A stretch of DNA of 42,026 bases, taken from the NCBI GenBank assembly GCA_002709405.1, contig PAQV01000084.1, positions 1 through 42,026 on the forward strand, in the 5' to 3' direction. Below are positions 25,712 through 34,247 of the stretch, one piece after another. This stretch comes from Paracoccaceae bacterium (GTDB lineage: Bacteria; Pseudomonadota; Alphaproteobacteria; Rhodobacterales; Rhodobacteraceae). The notes beneath the pieces are model-generated. The model saw nothing but the letters and a program-made list of their open reading frames with translations, was not told where the DNA came from and ran no database searches. The position numbers and the translations under genes are program-made. Position 1 is the stretch's first letter. The number at the start of each line of letters is the position of its first letter.

Positions 25712-27016
25712 ATGACGACGACCCAAGCCGCGCCCGCGATCGTGACCGGTCAGGTCCTGCACTTCACCGCCAACCCGTTTCACGCCGACCCCGCCACCGC
25801 CGCCCATGTCGACAGCGACGGAGCGCTCCTGATCGAAGGCGGCCGCATCACCGCCACCGGAAACGCCCCCACCCTGCGCGCGGCCCACCCCCAGGTCCCC
25901 GTCTACGACTACGGGCCCAAGCTGATCGTGCCGGGCTTCGTCGACGCCCATGCCCACTATCCCCAGACCGCCATGATCGCCAGCTGGGGCAAGCGCCTGA
26001 TCGACTGGCTGAACCTTTACACCTTCCCCGAGGAAATGCGCTTTGCCCACCCGGCCTATGCCACCGAAATCGCCGCCCGCTACTTCGACCTGACCCGGGC
26101 CCACGGCACGACGACGATCTGCTCCTTCTGCACGATCCATCCCGCCAGCGTCGACGCCTTCTTCACCCAGGCCCGGGCCCGCCGCCAGCGCGTGGTGGCC
26201 GGCAAGACCTGCATGGACCGCAACGCCCCCGAGGGCCTGCGCGACACCGCCCAGTCCGGCTATGACGACAGCAAGGCCCTGCTGGACAAGTGGCACGGGG
26301 TCGACCGGCTGTCCTATGCCATCACCCCCCGCTTCTCGCCCACCTCGACGCCCGACCAGATGGCCGCCATGGGCGCCCTGTGGGCCGAACATCCCGACTG
26401 CCTGATGCAGACGCACCTGTCCGAACAGACCGACGAGATCGCCTGGGTCCGCGACCTGTTCCCCGAGGCCCGCGATTACCTGGACACCTACGAAAGCTTC
26501 GGCCTGCTGGGCGGGCGCGGGCTTTATGGCCATGCCATCCACCTGGAGCCGCGCGAGCGCGACCGCCTGCGCGAGGTCGGCGCCGGCCTTGTCCATTGCC
26601 CCACGTCCAACACCTTCATCGGCTCGGGCCTCTTCGACATGGACGGGCTGATGCGCGAGGGCCAGCGGATTGGCCTCGCCACCGACACTGGGGGCGGGTC
26701 GTCCTTTTCCATGCTGCGCACCATGGCCGCGGCCTATGAAATCGCCCAGCTGCGCGGGCGCGCCCTGCACCCGGCCGAGCTGATGTGGCTGGCCACCGCC
26801 GGCAGCGCCGAGACCCTGCACATGGGCGACAAGATCGGCCAGCTGGAACAGGGGTTCGAGGCCGATTTCGTCGTCCTCGACCTCGCCTCTACCCCCGCCA
26901 TCGCCCAACGCTCGGCCGAGGCCAAGGACATCTGGGAGGCGGTCTTTCCCACCATCATGATGGGCGACGACCGGGCGATCCACGCGGTCTGGATCGACGG
27001 CAGCGCCGCAAACTAA
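25712..27016 (+). CDS. guaD: Guanine deaminase
   Basis: A 434-residue amidohydrolase matching bacterial guanine deaminases. Metal ligand motifs are PGFVDAHAHYPQ (near residue 75), QTHLSEQ, GHAIHLE and the catalytic aspartate in ATDTGGGSSFSML; CPTSNTFIGSGLF is typical of GuaD. It hydrolyses guanine to xanthine and ammonia with zinc in the cytoplasm. The ATG at 25712 follows AGGACGG at good spacing. Divergent from mgtE. A second purine deaminase lies 2 kb away at 29026..30360. No xanthine dehydrogenase genes are in the window. Confidence 0.94.
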   Translation: MTTTQAAPAIVTGQVLHFTANPFHADPATAAHVDSDGALLIEGGRITATGNAPTLRAAHPQVPVYDYGPKLIVPGFVDAHAHYPQTAMIASWGKRLIDWLNLYTFPEEMRFAHPAYATEIAARYFDLTRAHGTTTICSFCTIHPASVDAFFTQARARRQRVVAGKTCMDRNAPEGLRDTAQSGYDDSKALLDKWHGVDRLSYAITPRFSPTSTPDQMAAMGALWAEHPDCLMQTHLSEQTDEIAWVRDLFPEARDYLDTYESFGLLGGRGLYGHAIHLEPRERDRLREVGAGLVHCPTSNTFIGSGLFDMDGLMREGQRIGLATDTGGGSSFSMLRTMAAAYEIAQLRGRALHPAELMWLATAGSAETLHMGDKIGQLEQGFEADFVVLDLASTPAIAQRSAEAKDIWEAVFPTIMMGDDRAIHAVWIDGSAAN

Positions 27017-27079
27017 CGGCACCCCCCACCTTCCACCGGCGGCCAAGTCCCTAGTTACTCGGCACATCCCCACCCTCAC

Positions 27080-27129
27080 GCCCGGCGGCCACGCCGGGCA
27101 GCGGCCGACCTCCCCCCGGAGGCCGCTTT
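27080..27129 (+). terminator. Double-hairpin terminator of guaD
   Basis: GCCCGGCG-GCCA-CGCCGGGC (27080-27099) is followed by a second stem AGCGGCC / GGCCGCT (27100-27127, with an inner CCTCC/GGAGG alternative) and then TTT on the plus strand. Located 63 bp after the guaD stop. The rest of the 227-bp gap to the transpeptidase-like gene has nothing else clear. Confidence 0.6.
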
Positions 27130-27243
27130 GGCGAGATCACCAGCAACAAAACCGACTTAACCTCTTTAGGGCGGCAAACTCAGATCAAGCGATCCAAAAG
27201 CGCCCTCCAGGTCGGCCGCTGCCCTCACCACTCTGTCCACCCG

Positions 27244-28233
27244 TCACTTGCACAACGGCAATTCCCCCGGCTCGTACTTCGGCAGCGAATCCCGCCAGGC
27301 ATTGATCACCGGCTGCAAGGTCCGCTTCGGCCAGAAGTTGGGCGCCCCGATCGCACTCAGGCAGGACGCGTTCCAATAAAGCCCCTTGCTCGACAACGAC
27401 TGCCCCCGCTTCACCGCATTGGCCACCGCGTTGATATCCTTGGATTCCGGGTAGATGTACAACGTCGTCGGATTGCCCTCGACCAGCTTCAGGATCTCGC
27501 GCGATTCCGCCGGAGACCAGGTCGTGCAGCCGTTGCTCCGCCCGCCCGTGTAATTCACCAGCCGCCCGTAGGGCACATAGCCCTCATCATCGGCATAGGG
27601 GCTTTGCGGGTTCTTCATCCGGCACTGCCACTTCACGAAAACCGCCGGATGCCCGCCGATCGCCCGCTCCCGCGCATTGCGCGTCTCGCCCTCGCCGTCG
27701 AACAGCAGGAAGGTCCGGTGAAACGGCCGGGTCGCCCCGGACTGGCTGACATAGCCCTTGAAGGACGTCCGCGTTTCGGCCGTCAGGTAATTGCCACCCA
27801 TGGTCAGCTTGGACCCTTCGGCATTGCTGAAATTGCGGGCACATTGCCGGCCGTTGGAAAAATCGGCGCTGCGCAGCTTGCGCCCGTTGCCATAGCCCGA
27901 GGACACCGCCCGGAAGGTCCGGCTCCCCTCGCAGATCACGTAGAACCTCTGGCCCGGAGCCCCGCTGCGCGCCGTGCTGGGCCGGGTCGCGTCCATCGCC
28001 AGGTAACACGGGTTTCGGACCGCTCCCCGGCGGGCCTTGCTTTGATACAATTCCCGCGCCCGTTCCAGCACCACCGGGGCGATCTGCCCTTCTCCGGTGC
28101 CCACATGGGCCTGCAACCAGCCCGGGATCTGGGCCGCGCTTGCGGACGATTGGGCCATGACCGGCCCCGCCAATCCCGCCAATCCAAGGGCGATGGCAAC
28201 AGCCAGGCCCAGGCGAAGTGATTTGATAACCAC
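27244..28233 (-). CDS. Secreted murein L,D-transpeptidase-like protein (YkuD_2 type)
   Basis: A 329-residue exported protein with a signal peptide (cleavage likely after VMA, residue 27). The catalytic-type motif is RSNGCTTW with Cys236, matching the cysteine L,D-transpeptidase domain of the YkuD_2 subfamily; conserved FHRTFLLFDGEGETRNARERAIGGH lies upstream. Such enzymes remodel peptidoglycan cross-links or act as carboxypeptidases in the periplasm. The start is the GTG at 28233, because AGGAGGT lies eight bases before it and the signal peptide follows directly; the open frame extends further but reads unlike protein. Several extra cysteines (residues 76, 101, 131, 204) suggest disulfides. 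Confidence 0.85.
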   Translation of the reverse strand: MVIKSLRLGLAVAIALGLAGLAGPVMAQSSASAAQIPGWLQAHVGTGEGQIAPVVLERARELYQSKARRGAVRNPCYLAMDATRPSTARSGAPGQRFYVICEGSRTFRAVSSGYGNGRKLRSADFSNGRQCARNFSNAEGSKLTMGGNYLTAETRTSFKGYVSQSGATRPFHRTFLLFDGEGETRNARERAIGGHPAVFVKWQCRMKNPQSPYADDEGYVPYGRLVNYTGGRSNGCTTWSPAESREILKLVEGNPTTLYIYPESKDINAVANAVKRGQSLSSKGLYWNASCLSAIGAPNFWPKRTLQPVINAWRDSLPKYEPGELPLCK

Positions 28234-28521
28234 GGAAACACACCTCCTGCACGATTTACCTCGCCCCCAGCCTAACACAAAAAGCCAAGCTTCAACGCCC
28301 CCTGGCGCAGGGAATTTGACAGACGGATGTTCAGAAGGGGATGTCACACAGGGCGTGCCCCGAACACACGTTCCAGGTGACGCCCACACCTGACGCGTGC
28401 CCGGATCACAGCCCTCACCCGCCCAGCGCCCCGACAGATACCCGCACCCGGCCCGCAGCCCCAGACGTTAAGAAAGTGTAAATTCGCCGCTGTAACCCAT
28501 TGATTTCAAATGAGCCGAAAA
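28234..28521. other. Non-coding region upstream of the transpeptidase-like gene
   Basis: About 290 bases without a supported gene. The CAP-proximal end (28468-28500) is relatively AT-rich, with GTTAAGAAAGTGTAAATT; it weakly resembles a CtrA-type TTAA-N7-TTAA site with one mismatch. It may contain the transpeptidase promoter, but no convincing -35/-10 pair was found. Confidence 0.35.
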
Positions 28522-28539
28522 TGTCCCACGCGTGGGACA
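28522..28539 (-). terminator. Palindromic terminator of the hisN operon
   Basis: TGTCCCACGCGTGGGACA is a perfect 18-bp palindrome. Read on the minus strand it is followed by TTTT, so a 7-bp stem with CGCG loop and a short U run can form 4 bases after the CAP gene stop. Confidence 0.6.
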
Positions 28540-28543
28540 CCCC

Positions 28544-29029
28544 TCACAAGGGGGCCGCGAACACGGCCGTCCAATAGGCCGCATCCTCCGGCCCCGCCCG
28601 CGCCACCGCCGCGACACGTGCCTGAGACAGGATATTCTCGCGGTGCCCCTCGCTGCCCATCCAGCCCGCCACCACCCCGGCGGCATCGCCATATCCATGG
28701 GCCACGTTTTCGGCCGCGAAGGACCAGGCATAGCCCGCCGCCGTCAGCCGGTCGCCCGAGATCCCCCCGGCCGAGCCCGGATGCCCCATGAACCCGTTCC
28801 GAACCATGTCTTCCGTATGGGCCAGGGCCGCCGCGCCGACCAGGGGATCGAACCCCAGGGCGGCCAACCCGGCCAGCCCCCGCGCGCGATTGATCAGGTC
28901 CAGGGCCTCCGGCACCAGCCGCGCCCCGCCCGGCCCCTTCGGCAGGCCCACGATCGCCGGAGGCACCGGGGGCGCCGCGCAGGCCCGTGGCAGGCCCAAC
29001 ACCAACCGCCCCAGGCTCGCCCGGATCAT
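28544..29029 (-). CDS. Small exported CAP-domain protein
   Basis: A 161-residue protein with a short signal-like start (MIRASLGRLVLGLPRACA, likely cleavage after ACA) and one CAP/SCP domain. Recognisable motifs are ALAHTEDMVRNGFMGHPG, AAENVAHGYGDAAGVVAGWMGSEGHRENIL and the closing YWTAVFA. Bacterial CAP-domain proteins are extracellular or periplasmic; their biochemical activity is mostly unknown. The ATG at 29029 overlaps the stop of the 8-oxoguanine deaminase gene as ATGA, so it is the last member of a coupled three-gene operon, an unusual partner for two soluble metabolic enzymes. Confidence 0.85.
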   Translation of the reverse strand: MIRASLGRLVLGLPRACAAPPVPPAIVGLPKGPGGARLVPEALDLINRARGLAGLAALGFDPLVGAAALAHTEDMVRNGFMGHPGSAGGISGDRLTAAGYAWSFAAENVAHGYGDAAGVVAGWMGSEGHRENILSQARVAAVARAGPEDAAYWTAVFAAPL

Positions 29030-30360
29030 GCCATCAGGCGGCGGGCCAGCCGGTTCTGTTCGGAGATGATCTCGTCCAGGTCGACGGTGGTCAGCACGCC
29101 TCCGTCCACCACCTGCCGCCCCTCGACGAACAGATGTTTCACCTTCATCGGCCCGGCGATCAGCAGCGCCGCCGGATCCCAGCTGCCCGCCGCCTCGATA
29201 CAGCCGGTGTCCCAGATCGCCACGTCGGCCCGCGCCCCGACCTCCAGCCGGCCGCATTCCGGGCGGCCCAGAACATCCGCCCCGCCCCGCGTGGCGATCT
29301 CCAGGGCCTCGCGCGCACTCATCGCGTCGGCCCCGTTGGCCACCCGCTGCAGCAACATCGCCTGGCGCGCTTCCAGCACGAGGTTGCCCATGTCGTTGCT
29401 GGCCGACCCGTCGACCCCCAGGCCCACCGGCACGCCCGCATCCCGGAACGCCCGCACCGGAGCGATCCCCGACCCCAGCCGGCAATTCGAACAGGGGCAA
29501 TGGGCGACACCCGTGCGCGAGGCGGCAAACAGGTCGATCTCTGCCCCCTCCAGTTTCACGCAATGGGCATGCCAGACGTCCGGCCCGGTCCAGCCCAGAT
29601 CCTCGGCATATTGGCCCGGCCGGCAGCCGAAGGTCTCCAGCGAATAGGCCACGTCCTCGGCATTCTCGGCCAGGTGGGTGTGCAGCATGACCCCCTTGTC
29701 GCGGGCCAGAAGGGCGGCCTCGCGCATCAGGTCGCGGCTGACCGAAAACGGCGAACAGGGCGCGACGGCCACGCGGACCATGGCGTCGGGCATCGGATCG
29801 TGAAACGCGTCGATCACCCGGATGCTGTCTTCGAGAATGGCCGCCTCGTCCTCGACCAGGCTGTCGGGCGGCAGACCGCCCTTGCTCTCGCCGATGCTCA
29901 TCGCCCCGCGCGTGGCCTGAAAGCGCAGCCCGATGGCCTCGGCCGCCGCAATCGCATCGTCCAGCCGCGCCCCGTTGGGGTGGATATACTGGTGATCCGC
30001 GCTGAGCGTGCAGCCCGACAGCGCCAGCTCGGCCAGGGCCGTCAGGGCCGAGACATGGATTTCCTCGGGCCCGAACTTTTCCCAGATCGGGTAGAGCGTC
30101 TGAAGCCAGCCGAACAGCAAGGCGTCCTGGCCGCCCGGCACGGCCCGGGTCAGGCTTTGGTAGAAATGGTGGTGCGTGTTGACCAGGCCGGGCGTGACCA
30201 CGCAGCCCCGGGCCTCGATCACCGTGCCAGTGGTCGTCAGCCCCTGCCCCACGGCGGCGATCTCTCCGTCGCGCAGCAGCAGGTCGGCCCCGGACAGCTC
30301 GCGCCGGTCGTCATCCATGGTCAGGATGGTGTCGGCGCCGCGGATCAGGGTTTCGCTCAT
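29026..30360 (-). CDS. 8-oxoguanine deaminase
   Basis: A 444-residue amidohydrolase of the TrzN/AtzA-like cytosine/8-oxoguanine deaminase group. Metal-ligand motifs are TPGLVNTHHHFYQSLTRAVP (about residues 56-75), MLHTHLAENAEDV, VWHAHCVKL and GLGVDGSASNDMGN, and CPCSNCRLGSGIAPVR is typical of the 8-oxoguanine branch. In that branch the enzyme converts 8-oxoguanine to urate. Related enzymes hydrolyse s-triazines or isocytosine, so the substrate call is good but not certain. It overlaps hisN upstream and the CAP gene downstream by ATGA, indicating tight translational coupling. Guanine deaminase is encoded 2 kb away. Confidence 0.88.
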   Translation of the reverse strand: MSETLIRGADTILTMDDDRRELSGADLLLRDGEIAAVGQGLTTTGTVIEARGCVVTPGLVNTHHHFYQSLTRAVPGGQDALLFGWLQTLYPIWEKFGPEEIHVSALTALAELALSGCTLSADHQYIHPNGARLDDAIAAAEAIGLRFQATRGAMSIGESKGGLPPDSLVEDEAAILEDSIRVIDAFHDPMPDAMVRVAVAPCSPFSVSRDLMREAALLARDKGVMLHTHLAENAEDVAYSLETFGCRPGQYAEDLGWTGPDVWHAHCVKLEGAEIDLFAASRTGVAHCPCSNCRLGSGIAPVRAFRDAGVPVGLGVDGSASNDMGNLVLEARQAMLLQRVANGADAMSAREALEIATRGGADVLGRPECGRLEVGARADVAIWDTGCIEAAGSWDPAALLIAGPMKVKHLFVEGRQVVDGGVLTTVDLDEIISEQNRLARRLMA

Positions 30361-31151
30361 GTGCTGCTGCCCAACCGGTCCAGCGCCGCCGCATGCAGCG
30401 CCGGGTTGGCCGCCGCCAGCGCCCGGCCGCCCTGGTGGACGGGCCCGCCCTCCCAGTCGGTCACGACCCCGCCGGCGGCCTCGATCACAGCGATCGGCGC
30501 CTGGATGTCATAGGCGTTCAGCCCGGCCTCGATCACCAGGTCGACCTGGCCCGCGGCAACCAGCGCGTAGCCGTAGCAATCCATGCCGTAGCGCACCAGC
30601 TTGACCCCCGAGGACACCTTTTCGAAAGCGGCCCGGTCAGCGGGCGTGCCGATTTCAGGGAAGGTGGTGAACAGGATCGCCTCGGAGAGGCTGGCGGTAT
30701 CGCGCGTCTTCAACGCCCGTCGGCCCAGGGGGCCGGTGCATTCCGCCAGGTCAGGCCCGCCCACGAAGCGTTCGCCGATATAGGGCTGGTCGATCATGCC
30801 CATCACCGGGCCGTTGGCCTCAGACAGCGCGATCAGCACGCCCCAGGTCGGCGTGCCGGACAGGAACCCGCGGGTGCCGTCGATCGGGTCCAGCACCCAG
30901 GTCCGCCCCGAGCGGCCCACGACCTGCCCCAATTCCTCGCCCCAGATGCCATCGTCGGGGCGGTGTTCGGCCAGAAGGTCGCGCATGGCGACCTCGGCCG
31001 CGCGGTCGGCCACGGTGACAGGGTCAAAGCCCTCGGCCAGCTTGTTGTCGGCGCTCAGCCCCGGCGCACGGAAATGCGGCAGGATCGCCGCGCGCGCGGC
31101 ATCGGCCATGCGGTGGGCCAGCTCGATATCTGTAAGTAAAAATCCGGACAT
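30357..31151 (-). CDS. hisN: Histidinol-phosphatase of the inositol monophosphatase family
   Basis: A 264-residue IMPase-fold phosphatase. Mg2+ site motifs are DPVTVADRAAE, WGEELG and LDPIDGTRGFLSGTPTWGVLIAL, and the C-terminal block is GLNAYDIQAPIAVIEAAGG. The GTRGF version of the DPIDGT motif, and the YGMDCYGYALVAAGQVDLVIE block, are typical of HisN, which makes histidinol from histidinol phosphate; other IMPase substrates remain possible. The ATG at 31151 is preferred over a TTG nine codons upstream. First gene of a coupled operon with 8-oxoguanine deaminase and a CAP protein. Confidence 0.85.
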   Translation of the reverse strand: MSGFLLTDIELAHRMADAARAAILPHFRAPGLSADNKLAEGFDPVTVADRAAEVAMRDLLAEHRPDDGIWGEELGQVVGRSGRTWVLDPIDGTRGFLSGTPTWGVLIALSEANGPVMGMIDQPYIGERFVGGPDLAECTGPLGRRALKTRDTASLSEAILFTTFPEIGTPADRAAFEKVSSGVKLVRYGMDCYGYALVAAGQVDLVIEAGLNAYDIQAPIAVIEAAGGVVTDWEGGPVHQGGRALAAANPALHAAALDRLGSST

Positions 31152-31197
31152 GGCAATCTTGGTGCCAGCCCGGATCAATCAATACAAGGCTTTCGAT

Positions 31198-31218
31198 GGG
31201 GCCGGGAGGACCGGCCCC
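31198..31218 (-). terminator. Hairpin between the XRE gene and hisN
   Basis: GGGGCCGG-GAGGA-CCGGCCCC, a perfect 8-bp stem with a five-base loop, 16 bases after the XRE stop codon. There is no clear U tract on either strand, so it may be an attenuator or processing site rather than a full terminator. Confidence 0.5.
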
Positions 31219-31234
31219 GTCAAGATGTGGCCGA

Positions 31235-31612
31235 TCAGGCCACGTCGCTCAGCACCCGGGCCAGTTCGAACAGGCGACGGCGCTGGTTTTCGGGAATAGC
31301 GTAATAGGAACGCACGAGGTCAAGAGCCTCTTTATCCCCCAAGAGATCGGCGGGGACGGCAGAATCGGCATCGACCGACTCGTCGGCAGGGGTTTCCTGA
31401 AGACCTTCGAAGAAGAAACTGACCGGGACGTCGAGCGCATCAGAGATGTCCCAAAGGCGCGAGGCGCTGATCCGGTTCGCTCCAGTTTCGTACTTCTGGA
31501 TCTGCTGAAACTTTATACCGACCCGTTCCGCAAGTTGCTGCTGGGTCATACCGATGAGCCAGCGGCGATGACGCACACGCTTCCCCACATGTACGTCGAC
31601 GGGGTGGGTCAT
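31235..31612 (-). CDS. XRE-family transcriptional regulator
   Basis: A 125-residue protein with a helix-turn-helix at about residues 8-70 (VGKRVRHRRWLIGMTQQQLAERVGIKFQQIQKYETGANRISASRLWDISDALDVPVSFFFEGL) and an acidic linker plus helical C-terminus (YYAIPENQRRRLFELARVL). The sequence matches a broadly conserved alphaproteobacterial group of small XRE regulators whose targets are mostly unknown. GGAGAA lies before the ATG at 31612. It is upstream of hisN on the same strand with 83 bases and a hairpin between. Confidence 0.9.
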   Translation of the reverse strand: MTHPVDVHVGKRVRHRRWLIGMTQQQLAERVGIKFQQIQKYETGANRISASRLWDISDALDVPVSFFFEGLQETPADESVDADSAVPADLLGDKEALDLVRSYYAIPENQRRRLFELARVLSDVA

Positions 31613-31965
31613 GTTGGTTCTCCTTTACTTAACTATTTAAACATCACACCGAACTTGTTACAATGTTCCATGCACTGATCGAACACAGGCGCACAGTCTA
31701 GGTCGGCGGCCTGCTATCCCCAGCTTCCAGTCGCTTTCCTCGTGATTATGAGTGTACGTCCTTTTGGGTTGAATTCAAGCAAGCGATTTCCCGGTTTAGG
31801 TGAAATTGAATCCAAATTCGGCTTGGTGCACCAGATTGCGTCACTTGCGCCCCGGCCCGCGACGCCGCTGCCCGATTTCAGGGCGCATTCGCTTAAAGCC
31901 TTTGCACTCAATGACTTGCCGGAAGGGCGCGCGGCGGGTAAGCGACAGGGCGGGAGGGAATCCTT
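31613..31965. other. 353-bp divergent control region, XRE gene / quinone oxidoreductase
   Basis: No gene is supported; an open frame at 31742-32077 has composition and sequence unlike protein and overlaps the next gene. The XRE-proximal part is AT-rich (TTAACTATTTAAACATC at 31628-31644), as expected of a promoter. A GGGAGG ribosome-binding site precedes the ATG at 31966. Confidence 0.5.
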
Positions 31966-32937
31966 ATGCTTGCTTATCACATTTCCGAGCGCGGCTCGGC
32001 ACCCGTTTTGCGCGAACTCTCGCTTGAGGCACCCGCTGCGGACCAGATCCGTGTGCGGATTCACGCCTGCGCGCTGAACTTCGCCGACCTTCTGATGATA
32101 AAGGACACTTATCAAGACACGCCCGATGCGCCCTTCACACTGGGGCTGGAGGTATCAGGAGAGGTTCTTGAGGTGGGCACGGGGGTGCGTGATTTTGCCT
32201 CAGGGGACCGGGTTGCCGTTTATTCAGGCCAGGGCGGCCTGGCCGAGATGGGCAATTTCGAGGCCCGCCGGGCCGTCAAGATCCCCGATCACGTGTCGTA
32301 CCGGGCCGCGGCGGCCTTTCCCATCGCCTATGGCACCAGCCACCTGGCGCTGGACCACCGCGCGCGGATGCAGCCCGGGGAGACCCTGCTGGTGCTGGGC
32401 GCGGCCGGAGGCGTCGGGCTGACGGCGGTGGAAATCGGCAAGCTGATGGGCGCCCGGGTCATCGCCTGCGCGCGCGGGGCCGACAAGCTGGAGGTGGCAC
32501 GCCAGGCCGGGGCGGATCACCTGATCGACATCGAGGCCCCCGACCTGCGCGAGCAGATCATCGCCCTGGGCCGGGCGGACGTGGTCTATGATCCGGTGGG
32601 CGGGGCGGCCTTCCAGTCGGCGTTCCGGGCCTGCAACCCCGAAGCCCGCCTGCTTCCCATCGGCTTTGCGTCCGGTGACGTGCCGCAGGTGCCCTCGAAC
32701 CACCTGATGGTGAAGAACCTGTCGGTGCTGGGGGTGAACTGGGGCGGCTACATGCGCTTTGCGCCCGATGTGCTGACCGGATCGCTGCAAACCCTGCTGG
32801 GCTGGATCGCCGAGGACCGCCTGCGCCCCCACATCAGCCATGTGCTGCCCCTGTCGCAGGCGGGTGACGGGCTGGAACTGCTGCGCACGCGCCAGGCGAC
32901 CGGCAAGGTGATCATCGTCCCCGACGGCCTTGAATAA
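31966..32937 (+). CDS. NADPH:quinone oxidoreductase-like MDR protein
   Basis: A 323-residue zinc-independent medium-chain dehydrogenase/reductase. Motifs include the GroES-like domain (residues about 25-130; ALNFADLLMIKDTY, TLGLEVSGEV) and the Rossmann nucleotide-binding loop LVLGAAGGVGLTAVEIGKLMGARVIACAR. VYDPVGGAAFQSAFR and the closing ATGKVIIV are typical of the quinone oxidoreductase branch. Likely NADPH-dependent reduction of quinones or enoyl substrates in the cytoplasm. Start ATG 31966 follows GGGAGG. It converges on the LysR gene at 33042. Confidence 0.9.
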   Translation: MLAYHISERGSAPVLRELSLEAPAADQIRVRIHACALNFADLLMIKDTYQDTPDAPFTLGLEVSGEVLEVGTGVRDFASGDRVAVYSGQGGLAEMGNFEARRAVKIPDHVSYRAAAAFPIAYGTSHLALDHRARMQPGETLLVLGAAGGVGLTAVEIGKLMGARVIACARGADKLEVARQAGADHLIDIEAPDLREQIIALGRADVVYDPVGGAAFQSAFRACNPEARLLPIGFASGDVPQVPSNHLMVKNLSVLGVNWGGYMRFAPDVLTGSLQTLLGWIAEDRLRPHISHVLPLSQAGDGLELLRTRQATGKVIIVPDGLE

Positions 32938-33041
32938 CGACACCCCTGGGTGGCACCCGGAGGGGGGCCATGGGTGCAGAGCACCCATGGTGACGGCGCT
33001 GCACTCGCCGGTCAGTGGTCCGCATCATGGGACGGGCCGTA

Positions 33042-33920
33042 TCAGGCCGCCGTCTCGACCGCCCGCACGCCTGCGGTTCCGGAAAAGCCCCGGCGCAGCA
33101 TCTCGGCCAGCTCGGCCACCATCGGGCGCTGGGTCGTGGCCGTGTACATGTTGATCAGCTGCACCGGCAGCTCGGGCAGCGCGCCGCAATGGCTGATCTG
33201 CTCCAGGTGAGACGGCTCGGTCCCCGCGATCATCGTGTTGACGGCCAGGTCGGCGGCCACCGTCGCCTCGATCGTGCGGTCGCTGTCGGTCTCGACGGCG
33301 GTTTCCCATTCCACCCCGGCCGTATCCAGAGCGGCCAGCGATTGCGGGCGGAACGCGCAATGCTGCTGGAAGGCCACGCGCAACGGCCGCTGCCGCCAGA
33401 TCGCGCCCCCGGGCGCACCGATCCAGGCCAGGGGGCGTTCGGCCAGGGTCTCGGCCCCCTCGCCCGCCGTGGTTTCCGTGGTCAGGATCAGATCGCATTC
33501 GCCGCGTGAAAACTCTGCCTTCAGGCTGGACGAGAACGACGTCTTCAGGTGCACCTTCACCCGTGGATTGGCCGCGTGGAACTGTTGCAGCACCCGCGGG
33601 ATCACCGGGTAGACAATGTCATGGGGCACGCCGAGCGTGATCTCGCCCTCGAAGGCCTGGTCGGTCAGCCGGGCCACCACCTCGTCGTTCAAGGCCACCA
33701 TGCGCCGGGCATAGCTGAGCAGCTGGTCCCCGGCCGCCGTCAGGCTGACCCCCCGGCGCGTGCGGTCCAGCAGCTCGATGCCCAGAAGCTCTTCGAGCCG
33801 CTTGAGCTGCATCGACACCGCCGATTGCGTCAGGTTCAGGTACCCCGCCGCCCGCGTCACGCCGCCCGCGTCGGCAACCGCCACGAACGAACGCAACGTG
33901 GTGATGTCCAGGTTTCTCAT
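33042..33920 (-). CDS. LysR-family regulator divergent from a DUF1127 gene
   Basis: A 292-residue LysR-type protein. The DNA-binding domain covers about residues 3-62 (LDITTLRSFVAVADAGGVTRAAGYLNLTQSAVSMQLKRLEELLGIELLDRTRRGVSLT), and the effector domain starts near 90 (GEITLGVPHDIVYPVIPRVL). It belongs to the branch with strongly conserved QSAVSMQLKRLE. It is divergent from the DUF1127 gene across 123 bp that contains a TTCG-TTTC-CGAA dyad (33953-33964). LysR regulators usually control a divergent neighbour and themselves, so control of the DUF1127 gene is a reasonable inference. Confidence 0.9.
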   Translation of the reverse strand: MRNLDITTLRSFVAVADAGGVTRAAGYLNLTQSAVSMQLKRLEELLGIELLDRTRRGVSLTAAGDQLLSYARRMVALNDEVVARLTDQAFEGEITLGVPHDIVYPVIPRVLQQFHAANPRVKVHLKTSFSSSLKAEFSRGECDLILTTETTAGEGAETLAERPLAWIGAPGGAIWRQRPLRVAFQQHCAFRPQSLAALDTAGVEWETAVETDSDRTIEATVAADLAVNTMIAGTEPSHLEQISHCGALPELPVQLINMYTATTQRPMVAELAEMLRRGFSGTAGVRAVETAA

Positions 33921-33950
33921 ATCACGACCTCTGATGATCTACATGACGAA

Positions 33951-33967
33951 CATTCGTTTCCGAAATG
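33951..33967. promoter_or_regulatory. Dyad in the LysR/DUF1127 divergent promoter region
   Basis: CATTCG-TTTC-CGAAATG: core TTCG-N4-CGAA (33953-33964) with partly matching flanks. It lies 30 bp from the LysR start and about 77 bp from the DUF1127 start, a typical place for a LysR recognition site (T-N11-A like). Confidence 0.4.
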
Positions 33968-34043
33968 TATCACCTTCCCCCATATGTTCAACATGATTGA
34001 TGAATGACCCACCACCGATAACGAGACACGATAGGAGCGTCCC

Positions 34044-34247
34044 ATGTCCAACACCATTCGCCGCAGCGTTTTCGCCCTGCCCGTCGCCCGCCTGCACCTG
34101 CGCGCCTACTATGACCTGTGGCGCCAGCGCCGCCAGCTGGCCAAGCTGGACGACAGCGCCCTGACCGACATCGGGATCCGCCGCGACGAGGCGCTGCGCG
34201 AAGCGGCCCGCCCGTTCTGGGACGCTCCGACCCACTGGCGCCGCTGA
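34044..34247 (+). CDS. DUF1127 small arginine-rich protein
   Basis: A 67-residue basic protein with the DUF1127 signature RRQLAKLDDSALTDIGIRRDEALREAARPFWD. In Rhodobacter sphaeroides and Agrobacterium, small DUF1127 proteins have been tied to RNA binding and to stress or nutrient responses (for example CcaF1); the role here is unproven. AGGAG lies eight bases before the ATG at 34044. Divergent from a LysR regulator, upstream of the Bax-inhibitor-like gene. Confidence 0.88.
   Translation: MSNTIRRSVFALPVARLHLRAYYDLWRQRRQLAKLDDSALTDIGIRRDEALREAARPFWDAPTHWRR

Noticed and set aside
28468-28490. CtrA-like site TTAA-N7-TAAA
   Set aside because: One mismatch in a short motif and not positioned in a clear promoter; chance is likely in the only AT-rich patch there.
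31742-32077. Possible 111-residue gene upstream of the quinone oxidoreductase
   Set aside because: No ribosome-binding site, no recognisable domain, and it overlaps the start of a well-supported gene in another frame.
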